Source: Prochlorococcus sp. AG-355-J23 (GTDB lineage: Bacteria > Cyanobacteriota > Cyanobacteriia > PCC-6307 > Cyanobiaceae). From it: a stretch of DNA of 64,000 nt. The translations under genes and the position numbers were made by a program. The notes beneath the pieces are model-generated. The model was not told where the DNA came from. It ran no database searches and saw only the letters and a list, made by a program, of their open reading frames with translations. The stretch is taken from positions 1 through 64,000 of the forward strand of contig QCDR01000005.1 in the NCBI GenBank assembly GCA_003278705.1. The letters run 5' to 3'. The first letter of the stretch is position 1, and each line of letters begins with the position of its first letter. Shown piece by piece: positions 50,577 through 57,872 of this stretch.

Positions 50577-50774
50577 ATGTCTCCACAAATTTCTTACAAA
50601 GATAATAAAAACCGCATAAAGAAAAAATTATCTTTTTTTGAGGGTGGTCACCAGCTCGAAAAATTAGAGTTTGCCCTTGCAATAGCTCAAACTAAAGGTG
50701 ATGAAAAAAAATCAATCGTTCTTCGAAAAAAGATTGTTGAATTAGGTGGAAATGTTGAAGAGCCAGGTACTTAA
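50577..50774 (+). CDS. Small conserved soluble protein of unknown function
   Basis: A 65-residue frame with ATG at 50577. The sequence has a charged N-terminus and then a helical region (LEKLEFALAIAQTKGDEKKS followed by IVLRKKIVELGGNVEEPGT). The composition and the clean fit between neighbours support a real gene; I believe similar short proteins occur in marine picocyanobacteria but cannot name a family. It ends one base before the convergent aminotransferase stop at 50776. Confidence 0.6.
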   Translation: MSPQISYKDNKNRIKKKLSFFEGGHQLEKLEFALAIAQTKGDEKKSIVLRKKIVELGGNVEEPGT

Positions 50775-50775
50775 C

Positions 50776-51939
50776 TTAATTTTCTTCTAGACATTTTGAT
50801 ACCATAACCAATGCTTCACCAGCTTGTTGGGCTGTTATTTTACCGAGGTTGAGAAGTGTATTACTCATAGCAGAAACTACCGTAATAATATCTCTATCAT
50901 TTACATAACCTAAATGTCCGACTCTGAATATTTTTCCCTTCAGATGATCTTGACCACCTGCAAGTAGAATATCAAAATTATTCTTTATTGTTTTTCTAAA
51001 CTCTTCAGCATCAATTCCTTCAGTTTTTATTGCAGTAATTGAAGGACTTAAATATTTTTCATCAGCAAATAATTTTAGATTTAAAGCCTTTACTGCATTG
51101 CTCATCGCCAATTTGTGTTTATTGTGTCTTAGGAAAATGTTATTTAGGCCTTCTTCTCTCATCATTTTTAAAGCTTCATCTAAAGCAAAAACTAAATTAA
51201 CTGCAGGGGTGTATGGATTACTGTTAGCTAAAAGACTTTTTCTGTAGGATTTTAAATTTAAATAAAATTTTGGTAAATTAGATTTTTCTGCAGCTTCCCA
51301 TGCTTTTTGGCTCATTGCTATAAAGCTCAGCCCTGGAGGTATCATATATCCCTTTTGTGATCCGGAAGCAACGATATCTAATTTCCATTCGTCTACTGGT
51401 ACATTGCAAGCTCCAAGACTTGTAACGCAGTCAACAATTGATAGGGCTGTGTTGTGTGCACGAATATATGAACTAATAGTTTCTAAATCATTAATTACGC
51501 CTGTTGAGGTTTCAGAATGAGTCAAAATAACCGCCTTTATTTCTTTTTGTTTATCTTCCTCTAATACGTTTTTGAATTCTTCTGGATCAAGTGGAGTACC
51601 CCATTCGGAATCAATTTTTATTACTTCCAGACCAAATTCTTTAGCAACTTTTACCCATCTTTCGCCAAATTTTCCATTTTCTCCACAAATTACTTTATCT
51701 CCTCTGCTTAAGGTATTTATGATTCCAGCCTCCATTGCGGCAGTCCCACTTCCAGTGATTGTTAGAACATCATTTTGAGTTTGATGAAGCCACTGTAAAT
51801 TTTTAGTTGTACTCTCAACAAGATCTTGAAATTCTTTACTGCGATGGCCAATTGGATGCTTACTTAATGCTTGTAAAACTTTTTCTGGAACTGGTGTGGG
51901 TCCAGGAATCATCAATGATAATTTTTGTTGTATGGCCAC
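50776..51939 (-). CDS. Serine/alanine--glyoxylate aminotransferase (class V)
   Basis: A PLP enzyme of the photorespiratory/glyoxylate route, converting glyoxylate to glycine with serine or alanine as donor. It begins LMIPGPTPVPEKVLQALSK, the usual start. GSGTAAMEAGI and THSETSTGVIND follow, and the PLP lysine is Lys196 in VASGSQKGYMIPPGL. At 387 residues it is full length. Donor preference cannot be told from sequence. It is divergent from cbiD, with 60 bp between starts. Confidence 0.92.
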   Translation of the reverse strand: MAIQQKLSLMIPGPTPVPEKVLQALSKHPIGHRSKEFQDLVESTTKNLQWLHQTQNDVLTITGSGTAAMEAGIINTLSRGDKVICGENGKFGERWVKVAKEFGLEVIKIDSEWGTPLDPEEFKNVLEEDKQKEIKAVILTHSETSTGVINDLETISSYIRAHNTALSIVDCVTSLGACNVPVDEWKLDIVASGSQKGYMIPPGLSFIAMSQKAWEAAEKSNLPKFYLNLKSYRKSLLANSNPYTPAVNLVFALDEALKMMREEGLNNIFLRHNKHKLAMSNAVKALNLKLFADEKYLSPSITAIKTEGIDAEEFRKTIKNNFDILLAGGQDHLKGKIFRVGHLGYVNDRDIITVVSAMSNTLLNLGKITAQQAGEALVMVSKCLEEN

Positions 51940-51999
51940 TTTTTATTAAATAGGTCATTCTTAGATTAGTTCTCATTATATATTTTTCAATTACTTGAT

Positions 52000-53112
52000 T
52001 TGAAAAAAGGATTTTCTTTACCTTTGTGGGTTGCTGGAGCTGCTAGGTCAGCATTAAATAAACTAGTAGGGTTACCATTTAAGAATTATGAACTAATAAA
52101 AATTCCTAATGAAAAAAAAGAAATAAAAATCGAGATTCATTCCGTTGGTTTACTTAAAGATGACTTGCATGCATTAGGAATTACCTTTGCAAAGTCTGGC
52201 TTAGATCTTGACATTACTCAAAACTTAGAGATATGGACAATAGCCTCTTTAGAAAAAATTTCTTTTAATAATCCTGTTCAAACATTTCCAATAAATATTA
52301 TTGCAGGATCTGGTGTAGGCATAAAAGAAGATACATCAGAGATATGCATTTCTAATTTTGCCAAAGAAGTTTTATATGAAAATTTAATAGATAATATTCC
52401 TGCCGGCTTTATTTTGAAATTAGAAATTATTTTTCCAAATGGAGCGTTTTTAGCAGAAAGAACTAGTAATAAGTCATTTGGTATTGTTGATGGATTATCT
52501 ATCATTGGTACTTCTGCTGAGACTTATTCGAGTGCTTCACCTGATCAATTAGAAGAGGCTAAAAATAATCTAGCAAAGTTAACTCAAAATGATTTTAAAG
52601 GGGAAGTTATATTTGTTATTGGTGAAAATGGGTTAAATTTGGCCAAATCTTATAATGTTAATTTACCAATTATCAAAATCGGAAATTGGATAGGACCACT
52701 ATTAGTTGATGCTGCAATAAAAAAAGTTAGAACTGTAATTCTTTTTGGTTATCACGGGAAATTAATTAAATTAGCAGGCGGTATTTTTCATACACATAAT
52801 CATTTGGCTGATGCAAGAATTGAGATTCTTGTTTATTTAGCCGTTCAAGAAAAGTTACCACTTGAAATAATACTTGAATTATCTCAGTTAGATAATCTTG
52901 AGAATGCATTACAACTTCTTGAAAGATTTAATAAATCTTTAGCTGATAAATTATTTAAGAATTTATCAAATACGATCGAGAAGCGTTCTTTTACTTACGT
53001 AAATAGGTATGTAAAAACCGATATGGAAATCGCATCAATCATTTTTGATAGAAAAAGAAAAATCAGGTGGGCTGGCATTAACGGCAATAATTATATTTCT
53101 TATTTTCAATGA
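52000..53112 (+). CDS. cbiD: Cobalt-precorrin-5B C1-methyltransferase
   Basis: Methylates C1 of the corrin ring in the anaerobic (early-cobalt) cobalamin pathway. It begins KKGFSLPLWVAGAARSA, then ITQNLEIWTI-type core, AGSGVGI, and the C-terminal GYHGKLIKLAGGIFHTHNHLADAR, which is diagnostic for CbiD. At 370 residues it is normal. The start is TTG at 52000; no ATG fits. It indicates corrinoid synthesis by the organism, consistent with cobalamin-dependent QueG here. guaA follows after 54 bp. Confidence 0.93.
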   Translation: MKKGFSLPLWVAGAARSALNKLVGLPFKNYELIKIPNEKKEIKIEIHSVGLLKDDLHALGITFAKSGLDLDITQNLEIWTIASLEKISFNNPVQTFPINIIAGSGVGIKEDTSEICISNFAKEVLYENLIDNIPAGFILKLEIIFPNGAFLAERTSNKSFGIVDGLSIIGTSAETYSSASPDQLEEAKNNLAKLTQNDFKGEVIFVIGENGLNLAKSYNVNLPIIKIGNWIGPLLVDAAIKKVRTVILFGYHGKLIKLAGGIFHTHNHLADARIEILVYLAVQEKLPLEIILELSQLDNLENALQLLERFNKSLADKLFKNLSNTIEKRSFTYVNRYVKTDMEIASIIFDRKRKIRWAGINGNNYISYFQ

Positions 53113-53166
53113 GATTAATTTGTGATTCATTATGCTTTTGTAAATAAATTGAGTTAACTTTTATAC

Positions 53167-54753
53167 ATGAGTCAAATAATTTTAAAAAAAGAAAGAGATC
53201 CTTCAATATTAATTTTGGATTTCGGTTCTCAATATTCTGAATTGATTGCTAGAAGAATTAGAGAAACTAATGTTTTTTCTCTTGTAGTAAGTAATTGCAT
53301 TTCAATTGAGGAAATTAAAAATATTAATCCTAAAGGGATTATTTTGAGCGGAGGCCCAAATTCTGTATATGAAAAAAATGCGCCTAAATGTGATGAAAAA
53401 ATTTTTAATTTAGGAATTCCTATTCTTGGCATTTGCTATGGAATGCAATTAATGGTCAAAGAACTTGGAGGATCTGTTATTTCAGCAACCAAAAGAGCTG
53501 AATATGGTAGAGCACCAATAAAAATAGATCAAGAATCTGACCTTCTTTCTGATGTGGAAGATAAATCAATTATGTGGATGAGTCATGGCGATTCTATTAA
53601 TTGTATGCCTGATGGATTTAATAAGATTGCTCATACGGAGAACACACTCCATGCAGCAATTTCAAATGATTTAAAGAAATTATTTGGCGTACAATTTCAT
53701 CCTGAAGTTATTCATTCAGAGTTTGGGATGACAGTAATTAAAAATTTTGTTTATAAAATTTCTAGTTGTGCAGCTGATTGGACAACCGAAACCTATATAG
53801 AGGAAACTATTCCAAGGATAAGAGAGCAAGTTGGTAATAAAAAAGTTTTGCTTGCCTTATCTGGAGGAGTTGATTCTTCAACTCTTGCTTTTCTTCTCAA
53901 TAAAGCTATAGGAAATCAGCTTACATGCATGTTTATAGACCAAGGTTTCATGAGAAAAGGTGAACCAGAATTTTTAATGAATTTTTTTGATAAGAAATTT
54001 CATATAAAAGTTGAATACATTAATGCAAGAGAAAGGTTTATTACCAAATTAAAAGGTATTACTGATCCAGAACAAAAAAGAAAAATTATAGGTGAAGAAT
54101 TTATTAGAGTATTTGAGGAAGAAAGCAATAGATTGGGACCTTTTCAGTATTTAGCCCAAGGTACTCTTTATCCTGATGTTATTGAAAGTGCTGGGACTAA
54201 TATTGATCCTAAAACAGGAGAAAGAATAGCTGTAAAAATAAAGAGTCATCATAATGTGGGTGGATTGCCAAAAGATTTACAATTTAAATTAGTTGAGCCA
54301 TTAAGAAAACTTTTTAAGGATGAAGTCCGAAAAGTGGGAGCTGCTTTAGGTTTGCCGGATGAAATTATAAAAAGGCATCCATTCCCAGGACCAGGATTAG
54401 CTATAAGAATTTTGGGAGAGGTGAATAATGAAAAACTTGATTGTTTAAGAGATGCAGACTGGATAGTAAGAGACGAAATTAAAAAAGCAGGACTTTACAA
54501 TGATATTTGGCAAGCTTTTGCAGTATTGCTACCTGTAAAAACAGTAGGAGTTATGGGTGATAAGAGGACTTATGCATGGCCAATAGTTTTACGTTGTGTA
54601 TCTAGTGAAGATGGTATGACAGCCGATTGGTCAAAAATTCCTTTTCAGATTTTGGAAAGGATTGCAAATAGAATCGTAAACGAAGTAAGTTCAGTTAATA
54701 GAGTTGTTTATGATATTACAAGTAAACCTCCAGGAACTATTGAATGGGAGTGA
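53167..54753 (+). CDS. guaA: GMP synthase (glutamine-hydrolysing); 3' end is an integration site
   Basis: Converts XMP to GMP with glutamine and ATP. The N-terminal amidotransferase domain has [17 protein letters not shown], nucleophile Cys90 in GICYGMQLM and the His/Glu of [10 protein letters not shown]. The ATP pyrophosphatase PP-loop is [15 protein letters not shown]. The C-terminal dimerisation domain ends [16 protein letters not shown]. At 528 residues it is full length. The last 21 bases (54733-54753) recur at 56267-56287 with synonymous differences. The present 3' tail may therefore have been supplied by an integrated element, leaving the protein unchanged. Confidence 0.98.
   Translation: MSQIILKKERDPSILILDFGSQYSELIARRIRETNVFSLVVSNCISIEEIKNINPKGIILSGGPNSVYEKNAPKCDEKIFNLGIPILGICYGMQLMVKELGGSVISATKRAEYGRAPIKIDQESDLLSDVEDKSIMWMSHGDSINCMPDGFNKIAHTENTLHAAISNDLKKLFGVQFHPEVIHSEFGMTVIKNFVYKISSCAADWTTETYIEETIPRIREQVGNKKVLLALSGGVDSSTLAFLLNKAIGNQLTCMFIDQGFMRKGEPEFLMNFFDKKFHIKVEYINARERFITKLKGITDPEQKRKIIGEEFIRVFEEESNRLGPFQYLAQGTLYPDVIESAGTNIDPKTGERIAVKIKSHHNVGGLPKDLQFKLVEPLRKLFKDEVRKVGAALGLPDEIIKRHPFPGPGLAIRILGEVNNEKLDCLRDADWIVRDEIKKAGLYNDIWQAFAVLLPVKTVGVMGDKRTYAWPIVLRCVSSEDGMTADWSKIPFQILERIANRIVNEVSSVNRVVYDITSKPPGTIEWE
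54733..54753 (+). repeat. Left att-like site (guaA tail in use)
   Basis: The last six sense codons and stop of guaA (GGA ACT ATT GAA TGG GAG, then TGA). It matches the copy at 56267-56287 at 18 of 21 positions. Similarity does not continue to the left (codons for KPP versus an unrelated stretch) or to the right. Confidence 0.7.
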
Positions 54754-54791
54754 AGAATAGGTTATAAACCCAGTTATAGACTCAAAAAGTT

Positions 54792-54814
54792 GGTTTCCCT
54801 TAGGTTTCCCTCAG
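54792..54814 (+). repeat. Paired 11-bp direct repeat, left end, copy 1
   Basis: Two head-to-tail units of GGTTTCCCTYA followed by G, starting 39 bp after the guaA stop. The first unit has T for C at position 10. Proposed arm-type recombinase binding site. Confidence 0.75.
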
Positions 54815-54852
54815 AATTTCTGTATCCTATTTGCAATGGATCTTAACAGCGT

Positions 54853-54875
54853 GGTTTCCCTCAGGTTTCCCGTGG
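54853..54875 (+). repeat. Paired 11-bp direct repeat, left end, copy 2
   Basis: The same two-unit arrangement (GGTTTCCCTCA then GGTTTCCCGTG), 61 bp after copy 1 measured start to start. The second unit has diverged in its last three bases. Confidence 0.75.
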
Positions 54876-54888
54876 AGTGAAAATCCTG

Positions 54889-54900
54889 TCTCTATAGAGA
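54889..54900. other. Perfect 12-bp palindrome in the left end of the element
   Basis: TCTCTATAGAGA is a perfect palindrome, 13 bp after the second repeat pair. A second inverted repeat follows (GTAGAG at 54905-54910 with CTCTAC at 54921-54926). Either could be a protein-binding site or a weak terminator for the two minus-strand genes ending at 54960. No further support. Confidence 0.3.
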
Positions 54901-54959
54901 AATCGTAGAGTTTTAAATTTCTCTACACTTTGTATTCAAAATTCAATTTTTTTATGCTC

Positions 54960-55088
54960 TTAATAATGAGGTGGTTCTGATTCTTCTGGAGGGAAATAGG
55001 TATCCTCATCATTACTTTTTCTCTTCTTTTTAAAATACTCTTCGGATGGATCTAATCCATCATTATCATAATTGCGTTCTTGTTCCAT
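54960..55088 (-). CDS. 42-residue acidic/proline-rich small protein, coupled to its upstream neighbour
   Basis: A short frame from ATG at 55088 to TAA at 54960. It begins MEQERNYDNDGLDPSEEYF, has a basic patch KKKRK, and ends YFPPEESEPPHY. The first base of its ATG is the last base of the stop of the 157-residue gene (TAATG), a strong sign of translational coupling, and an AGGGA lies upstream. The codons are used cleanly, without low-complexity DNA. I do not recognise a family. It is the last gene on the left side of the guaA element. Confidence 0.55.
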   Translation of the reverse strand: MEQERNYDNDGLDPSEEYFKKKRKSNDEDTYFPPEESEPPHY

Positions 55089-55561
55089 TAAAAATAATCC
55101 CTATATGGTGCTCCATCTTTGTTGTATCTAATTCTATATCTACCTCCTCTTTCTCCATAAAAAACTTCTTCTTTTTGACTTCCTACTAAACCTCCGCCAA
55201 TTTTTTTTACCTCTCCCGCAATTCTCCCTTCATTAACTGCTTCATTATATTTTCTTGCTCTTTCCTCGCAAAATTTTTGATATTTTTCACTTTTATAGTA
55301 ATCATCAGGTAAAGTTTTTTTCTCTAATTTTGCTTGAGTTGTTTGCTCTAAATTAGATTCTCTTGCTTCCTTCCACCTTTTATATGCTTTATCGTTTTCT
55401 TCTGCTTGTTTTTTATCAAATTTATGTTTTTTAAAAGTAACTGATCTATTTTCTCTCTCACCAAACTTTTTACCCTTTCTGACGGTCATATCATATTCAT
55501 TTTGATACCAAGCGATTAACAAAATTAATAAAGGGATCCCTAAAAGAATTACTATTTCCAT
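55088..55561 (-). CDS. Membrane-anchored basic protein of unknown function in the guaA element
   Basis: A 157-residue frame. The N-terminal membrane anchor (VILLGIPLLILLIAWY, about residues 4-19) is followed by a highly charged helical stretch (about 25-115) rich in Lys, Glu and Arg. A compact C-terminal motif follows (VFYGERGGRYRIRYNKDG, about 133-150). That last motif recalls short 'GPRGGRYY' modules of phage and virus structural or adaptor proteins, but this is pattern memory only. It is coupled to the 42-residue gene downstream. Nothing like an integrase, relaxase or replication protein is visible. It could be cargo of the element or a surface/envelope protein. Confidence 0.65.
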   Translation of the reverse strand: MEIVILLGIPLLILLIAWYQNEYDMTVRKGKKFGERENRSVTFKKHKFDKKQAEENDKAYKRWKEARESNLEQTTQAKLEKKTLPDDYYKSEKYQKFCEERARKYNEAVNEGRIAGEVKKIGGGLVGSQKEEVFYGERGGRYRIRYNKDGAPYRDYF

Positions 55562-55734
55562 AAATTTATTTTTCTAAATGTGATTTGAATAATGCTGCTG
55601 AAACTAAATCAATAATTCTTATCGCCTTAAAAAGTGAATAAATTCCATACACATAACGTACTAATATCATAAAATTTTGAACTTATTACAAACAATCTTA
55701 AATTAAAAATTGAGATCTACAAAGTTAAATAAAC

Positions 55735-55882
55735 ATAAAATAAGAGGGCATTTGTTTGCCCTCTTCGAGTCTTATGCACCTCGCTGTCCACAAAGTCGAT
55801 GAAGTGCTTTTGACTCCTGAATTATTTCTACTCCTACTGAATAGAAAAAGATAGTCGTACAAACCACAAAGCACTTCTACTC
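55735..55882 (-). ncRNA. Candidate structured small RNA in the guaA element
   Basis: A gene-free stretch with self-consistent RNA architecture on the minus strand. A -10-like TATTAT (55893-55888) lies about 7 bases before the proposed start. A 5-bp closing helix pairs 55766-55770 with 55879-55883, and a perfect 10-bp stem pairs GAAGTGCTTT (55801-55810) with AAAGCACTTC (55868-55877). The 3' end is a perfect 9-bp hairpin (55742-55750 with 55757-55765), then a T-rich run as expected of a terminator. The loop presents two GGAGT motifs. It is not a tRNA, tmRNA, SRP RNA or 6S form that I recognise. It could instead be a leader of the CP12-like gene read from the plus strand. Confidence 0.5.
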
Positions 55883-55887
55883 GGGTA

Positions 55888-55893
55888 ATAATA
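55888..55893 (-). promoter_or_regulatory. -10-like box for the candidate small RNA
   Basis: TATTAT on the minus strand, placed so that transcription would begin at the 5' strand of the closing helix (about 55881-55882). No clear -35 was seen. It depends on the RNA call being right. Confidence 0.35.
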
Positions 55894-55949
55894 CTCTATG
55901 AATTTCAAGTTAATAGGAGGACAATATAGATATAGATCTAGGAGGTCTT

Positions 55950-56132
55950 ATGAAACTATTCAATCAATTCAATGTCCTTCCAAGATACCTAACTGCATTT
56001 AATTATGCAGGGTTAAACTTGAATGAAACCCCTCAAGAACTTGAAAAATGTACTCCTGAGTTTCAAAATTTTTGGGAGAAAGAATGTAGAGAACATCCAA
56101 CAAATCAAAATTGTTTAATTTACTGTGACTGA
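55950..56132 (+). CDS. CP12-like redox mini-protein
   Basis: A 60-residue protein whose last part, KECREHPTNQNCLIYCD, reproduces the C-terminal signature of CP12: Cys, eight residues with Pro at the fourth position, Cys, two residues, Tyr. In CP12 that Cys pair forms the disulfide loop that clamps GAPDH (Gap2) and PRK to shut down the Calvin cycle. The central CP12 'AWD' core is not obvious; the N-terminal part (FNVLPRYLTAFNYAGLNL) is different. A very strong ribosome binding site AGGAGG (55940-55945) stands before the ATG, unlike most genes here, and another AGGAGG lies just upstream at 55916-55921. It sits in the guaA element, as a cargo gene. CP12-like proteins are known in cyanophages. 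The match is by motif only. Confidence 0.6.
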   Translation: MKLFNQFNVLPRYLTAFNYAGLNLNETPQELEKCTPEFQNFWEKECREHPTNQNCLIYCD

Positions 56133-56177
56133 GTAATTAATTTTGAGTTTTTGTTTAATAAAACCTGCCTAAAAAGA

Positions 56178-56201
56178 GGTTTCCCTCAGGTTTCCCTCAG
56201 G
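56178..56201 (+). repeat. Paired 11-bp direct repeat, right end
   Basis: Two perfect head-to-tail units of GGTTTCCCTCA plus GG, 66 bp before the displaced guaA tail. It is the same sequence and orientation as the two pairs at the left end, so the six units bracket the element. An inverted AAACCTG lies at 56161-56167. Confidence 0.75.
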
Positions 56202-56266
56202 AAAATGTATGTTATCATGGGTTCAAACATGTTGGTATCACTACGTTTATGACTGCCTTATTTCTC

Positions 56267-56287
56267 GGTACTATTGAGTGGGAGTAA
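56267..56287 (+). repeat. Right att-like site (displaced guaA tail)
   Basis: A second copy of the guaA 3' tail (GGT ACT ATT GAG TGG GAG, then TAA), lying outside any full gene. It still encodes GTIEWE-stop. The third-position-only differences show both copies were under coding selection, so this one was once the end of a functional guaA. It is preceded by a twelve-codon frame from ATG at 56250 (MTALFLGTIEWE), probably incidental. Confidence 0.7.
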
Positions 56288-56300
56288 GTCTTCAAATTTT

Positions 56301-56323
56301 AAAAACAATTTAAAGTTTTTTTA
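56301..56323 (+). terminator. Probable original guaA terminator, now displaced
   Basis: A short AT-rich hairpin (AAAAAC at 56301-56306 with GTTTTT at 56315-56320) followed by Ts, 13 bp after the displaced guaA tail. The spacing from the old stop is what a guaA terminator would have before insertion. The stem is weak. Confidence 0.4.
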
Positions 56324-56360
56324 TTTAAGCAAGAAATTTTTGAATGAGATTTAAAACCTA

Positions 56361-57074
56361 ATGCCAGATATTATTAAATTAAGTCGATCTACAGTTGAGA
56401 AATATCTTAGTTGTCCAAGATGTTGTGTACTGGATAAAAAATATCAAATAAAACCGCCATCATTGCCATTTACTTTAAATATAGCTGTAGATAATTTATG
56501 TAAAAATGAATTTGATTATTATAGAAAAATTCAGGAGCCGCATCCTTTATTTATTGAATATGGAATTGATGCTGTTCCTTTCAAACACAAAGATTTAGAA
56601 CGTTGGAGAAGTAATTTTCAAGGGATAAGATATCTGTCAATAGAACACAACTATGATTTTGGTGGTGCTGTCGATGATATTTGGCAGAAAAAAAATGGTG
56701 ATCTTATTATTGTTGATGTGAAAGCAACTTCTAGAAATAATTTTGATTGGTCTGAGACTTTTAATAAATACGAATATGCAAAAGCCTATAAGAGACAATT
56801 AGAAATGTATCAGTGGTTATTTAAAAAAAATGGTTTTCAAGTGGCTAATGAAGCTTATCTTTTATATTTCAATGGAAAGAAAAATGAAGAGTTATTTAAT
56901 AACCAATTAAATTTTGACGTACATCTAATTAAATTAGATTGTTCTACTTCATGGGTAGAGAATAAGATAATTGATACGGTTAATTTATTACGTTCGGATA
57001 ATTTCCCCAAACCTTCATTAAAGTGTGAATACTGTAATTATTTAAAGAAGCGTTGGCAGTTATCAATAACTTAA
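56361..57074 (+). CDS. PD-(D/E)XK nuclease-superfamily protein with Cys cluster
   Basis: A 237-residue protein resembling the RecB/Cas4-type nuclease fold. It begins IKLSRSTVEKYLSCPRCC (residues about 5-22), as in PDDEXK_1 proteins. The nuclease core has GGAVDDIWQKKNGDLIIVDVKATS, with the Asp and D-x-K residues of the PD-(D/E)XK motif. The C-terminus has CEYCNYLKKRW. Cys at both ends (18/21/22 and about 223/226) suggests a bound [4Fe-4S] cluster, as in Cas4 and AddB. No CRISPR or RecBCD genes adjoin it. It lies just outside the right att-like site, so it is the native neighbour of guaA. A repair role is plausible but unproven. ATG start at 56361. Confidence 0.8.
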   Translation: MPDIIKLSRSTVEKYLSCPRCCVLDKKYQIKPPSLPFTLNIAVDNLCKNEFDYYRKIQEPHPLFIEYGIDAVPFKHKDLERWRSNFQGIRYLSIEHNYDFGGAVDDIWQKKNGDLIIVDVKATSRNNFDWSETFNKYEYAKAYKRQLEMYQWLFKKNGFQVANEAYLLYFNGKKNEELFNNQLNFDVHLIKLDCSTSWVENKIIDTVNLLRSDNFPKPSLKCEYCNYLKKRWQLSIT

Positions 57075-57154
57075 TATTCATAGGATAATTTTTCATATTT
57101 CTGGAAAAATAGTGAATAAAAGATAATCTTTAATTAGATTAATAATTTAGACTT

Positions 57155-57763
57155 TTGATAAATTCGAAAAATTCTGAAAGAAAGATAACTAATCATCTGC
57201 AACAAGATGTAGTCAAAGTATCTGGCAAAACAATTTTTATTAATCCTTTTTTATATTGGAGAAGATTTGACGAAAACACTAATAGATGGCTTAGAGAACC
57301 TGGTCAAATGTCAGATGATCAAATTGCACCAAACAGGAATCGTTTTTATCCAGAAATAGAGTGGGCTGATTTGAGTCATGAGCAGAAGCTCATAAAAGAT
57401 GCAACTGTTGAGATGTTTTTAAAAACTCTTGAATTGATAAGTACATTTCATCCTTATCTTAGTTCTGGACAATTATTAGAAGTGGAGAGGAAGATGGCGA
57501 TTACAAAAAAAACTCCTTTCGAAAAATGGGTAACAAAATCTTTCGCCAAAAAAACGAGATTATTAGAAAATGAAAAAAGAAAATTTCAAAGAGAAAGATT
57601 TTTTAATAGCTGGAGAGAATGGTTCAGTCTTACAAATACTCAACAAGCAATTTTGCCGTTAATTGTCACGATATTTATTTCTTCGTTTGTTGGGTGGTCT
57701 TTAGGGATATCAAAGAATAGTTGTAATCCTTATTTTGAACAAAATATAAATAAATTAAATTAA
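57155..57763 (+). CDS. Conserved protein with C-terminal membrane anchor, function unknown
   Basis: About 202 residues. The N-terminal half contains a Trp- and Arg-rich region (INPFLYWRRFDENTNRWLRE), then a helical segment ending in a basic stretch. Near the C-terminus is a single membrane segment (about 168-186, ILPLIVTIFISSFVGWSLGI) followed by a short tail with one Cys. I do not recognise a family; the compact context suggests it is conserved in picocyanobacteria. The start is TTG at 57155 and uncertain. An 80-bp gap precedes it. Confidence 0.6.
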   Translation: MINSKNSERKITNHLQQDVVKVSGKTIFINPFLYWRRFDENTNRWLREPGQMSDDQIAPNRNRFYPEIEWADLSHEQKLIKDATVEMFLKTLELISTFHPYLSSGQLLEVERKMAITKKTPFEKWVTKSFAKKTRLLENEKRKFQRERFFNSWREWFSLTNTQQAILPLIVTIFISSFVGWSLGISKNSCNPYFEQNINKLN

Positions 57764-57872
57764 TTTGTTTTTGATATTTTTTAAGTATCTAAGTAAAAAT
57801 AATTTTGAAAAAATAAATTTGTTATTTAGAATTCCATTAATTGAAATAATTGCTTAAAAAAGTATAAGTTTT

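Larger units (their letters stand above)
54733..56287 (+). mobile_element. Small non-autonomous integrative element in the 3' end of guaA
   Basis: Bounded by two direct copies of the guaA 3' tail (54733-54753 and 56267-56287; 18 of 21 bases equal). All three changes are synonymous or TGA/TAA, so both copies encode GTIEWE then stop. Inside are three paired 11-bp direct repeats near the ends, two small coupled minus-strand genes, a probable structured RNA and a CP12-like gene. This is the layout made by tyrosine-recombinase integration: the element replaces the target tail and displaces the old one. guaA is a known hotspot for genomic islands in other bacteria. No integrase is present, so it is either a satellite moved in trans or a remnant. 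Alternative: a local duplication plus drift, which would not explain the repeats. Confidence 0.65.

Noticed and set aside
55742..55949. Glutamine (glnA / downstream-peptide) riboswitch ahead of the CP12-like gene
   Set aside because: That class precedes short peptides in marine cyanobacteria, so it was considered, but the conserved core of the motif was not found on the plus strand. The promoter box, stems and terminator fit a minus-strand RNA better.
54792..56201. CRISPR-like array from the GGTTTCCCTCA repeats
   Set aside because: The units are 11 bp, occur as adjacent pairs, and the distances between pairs (61 bp and about 1.3 kb) are irregular with genes between them. No cas genes are present.
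56218..56229. A GGGTTCAAA motif resembling a tRNA T-arm near the right att-like site
   Set aside because: No acceptor, anticodon or D-arm can be formed around it, so a tRNA or tRNA fragment is not supported.
56250..56287. A twelve-codon gene ending in GTIEWE
   Set aside because: It is explained by the displaced guaA tail; the six codons before it show no ribosome binding site or conservation evidence.
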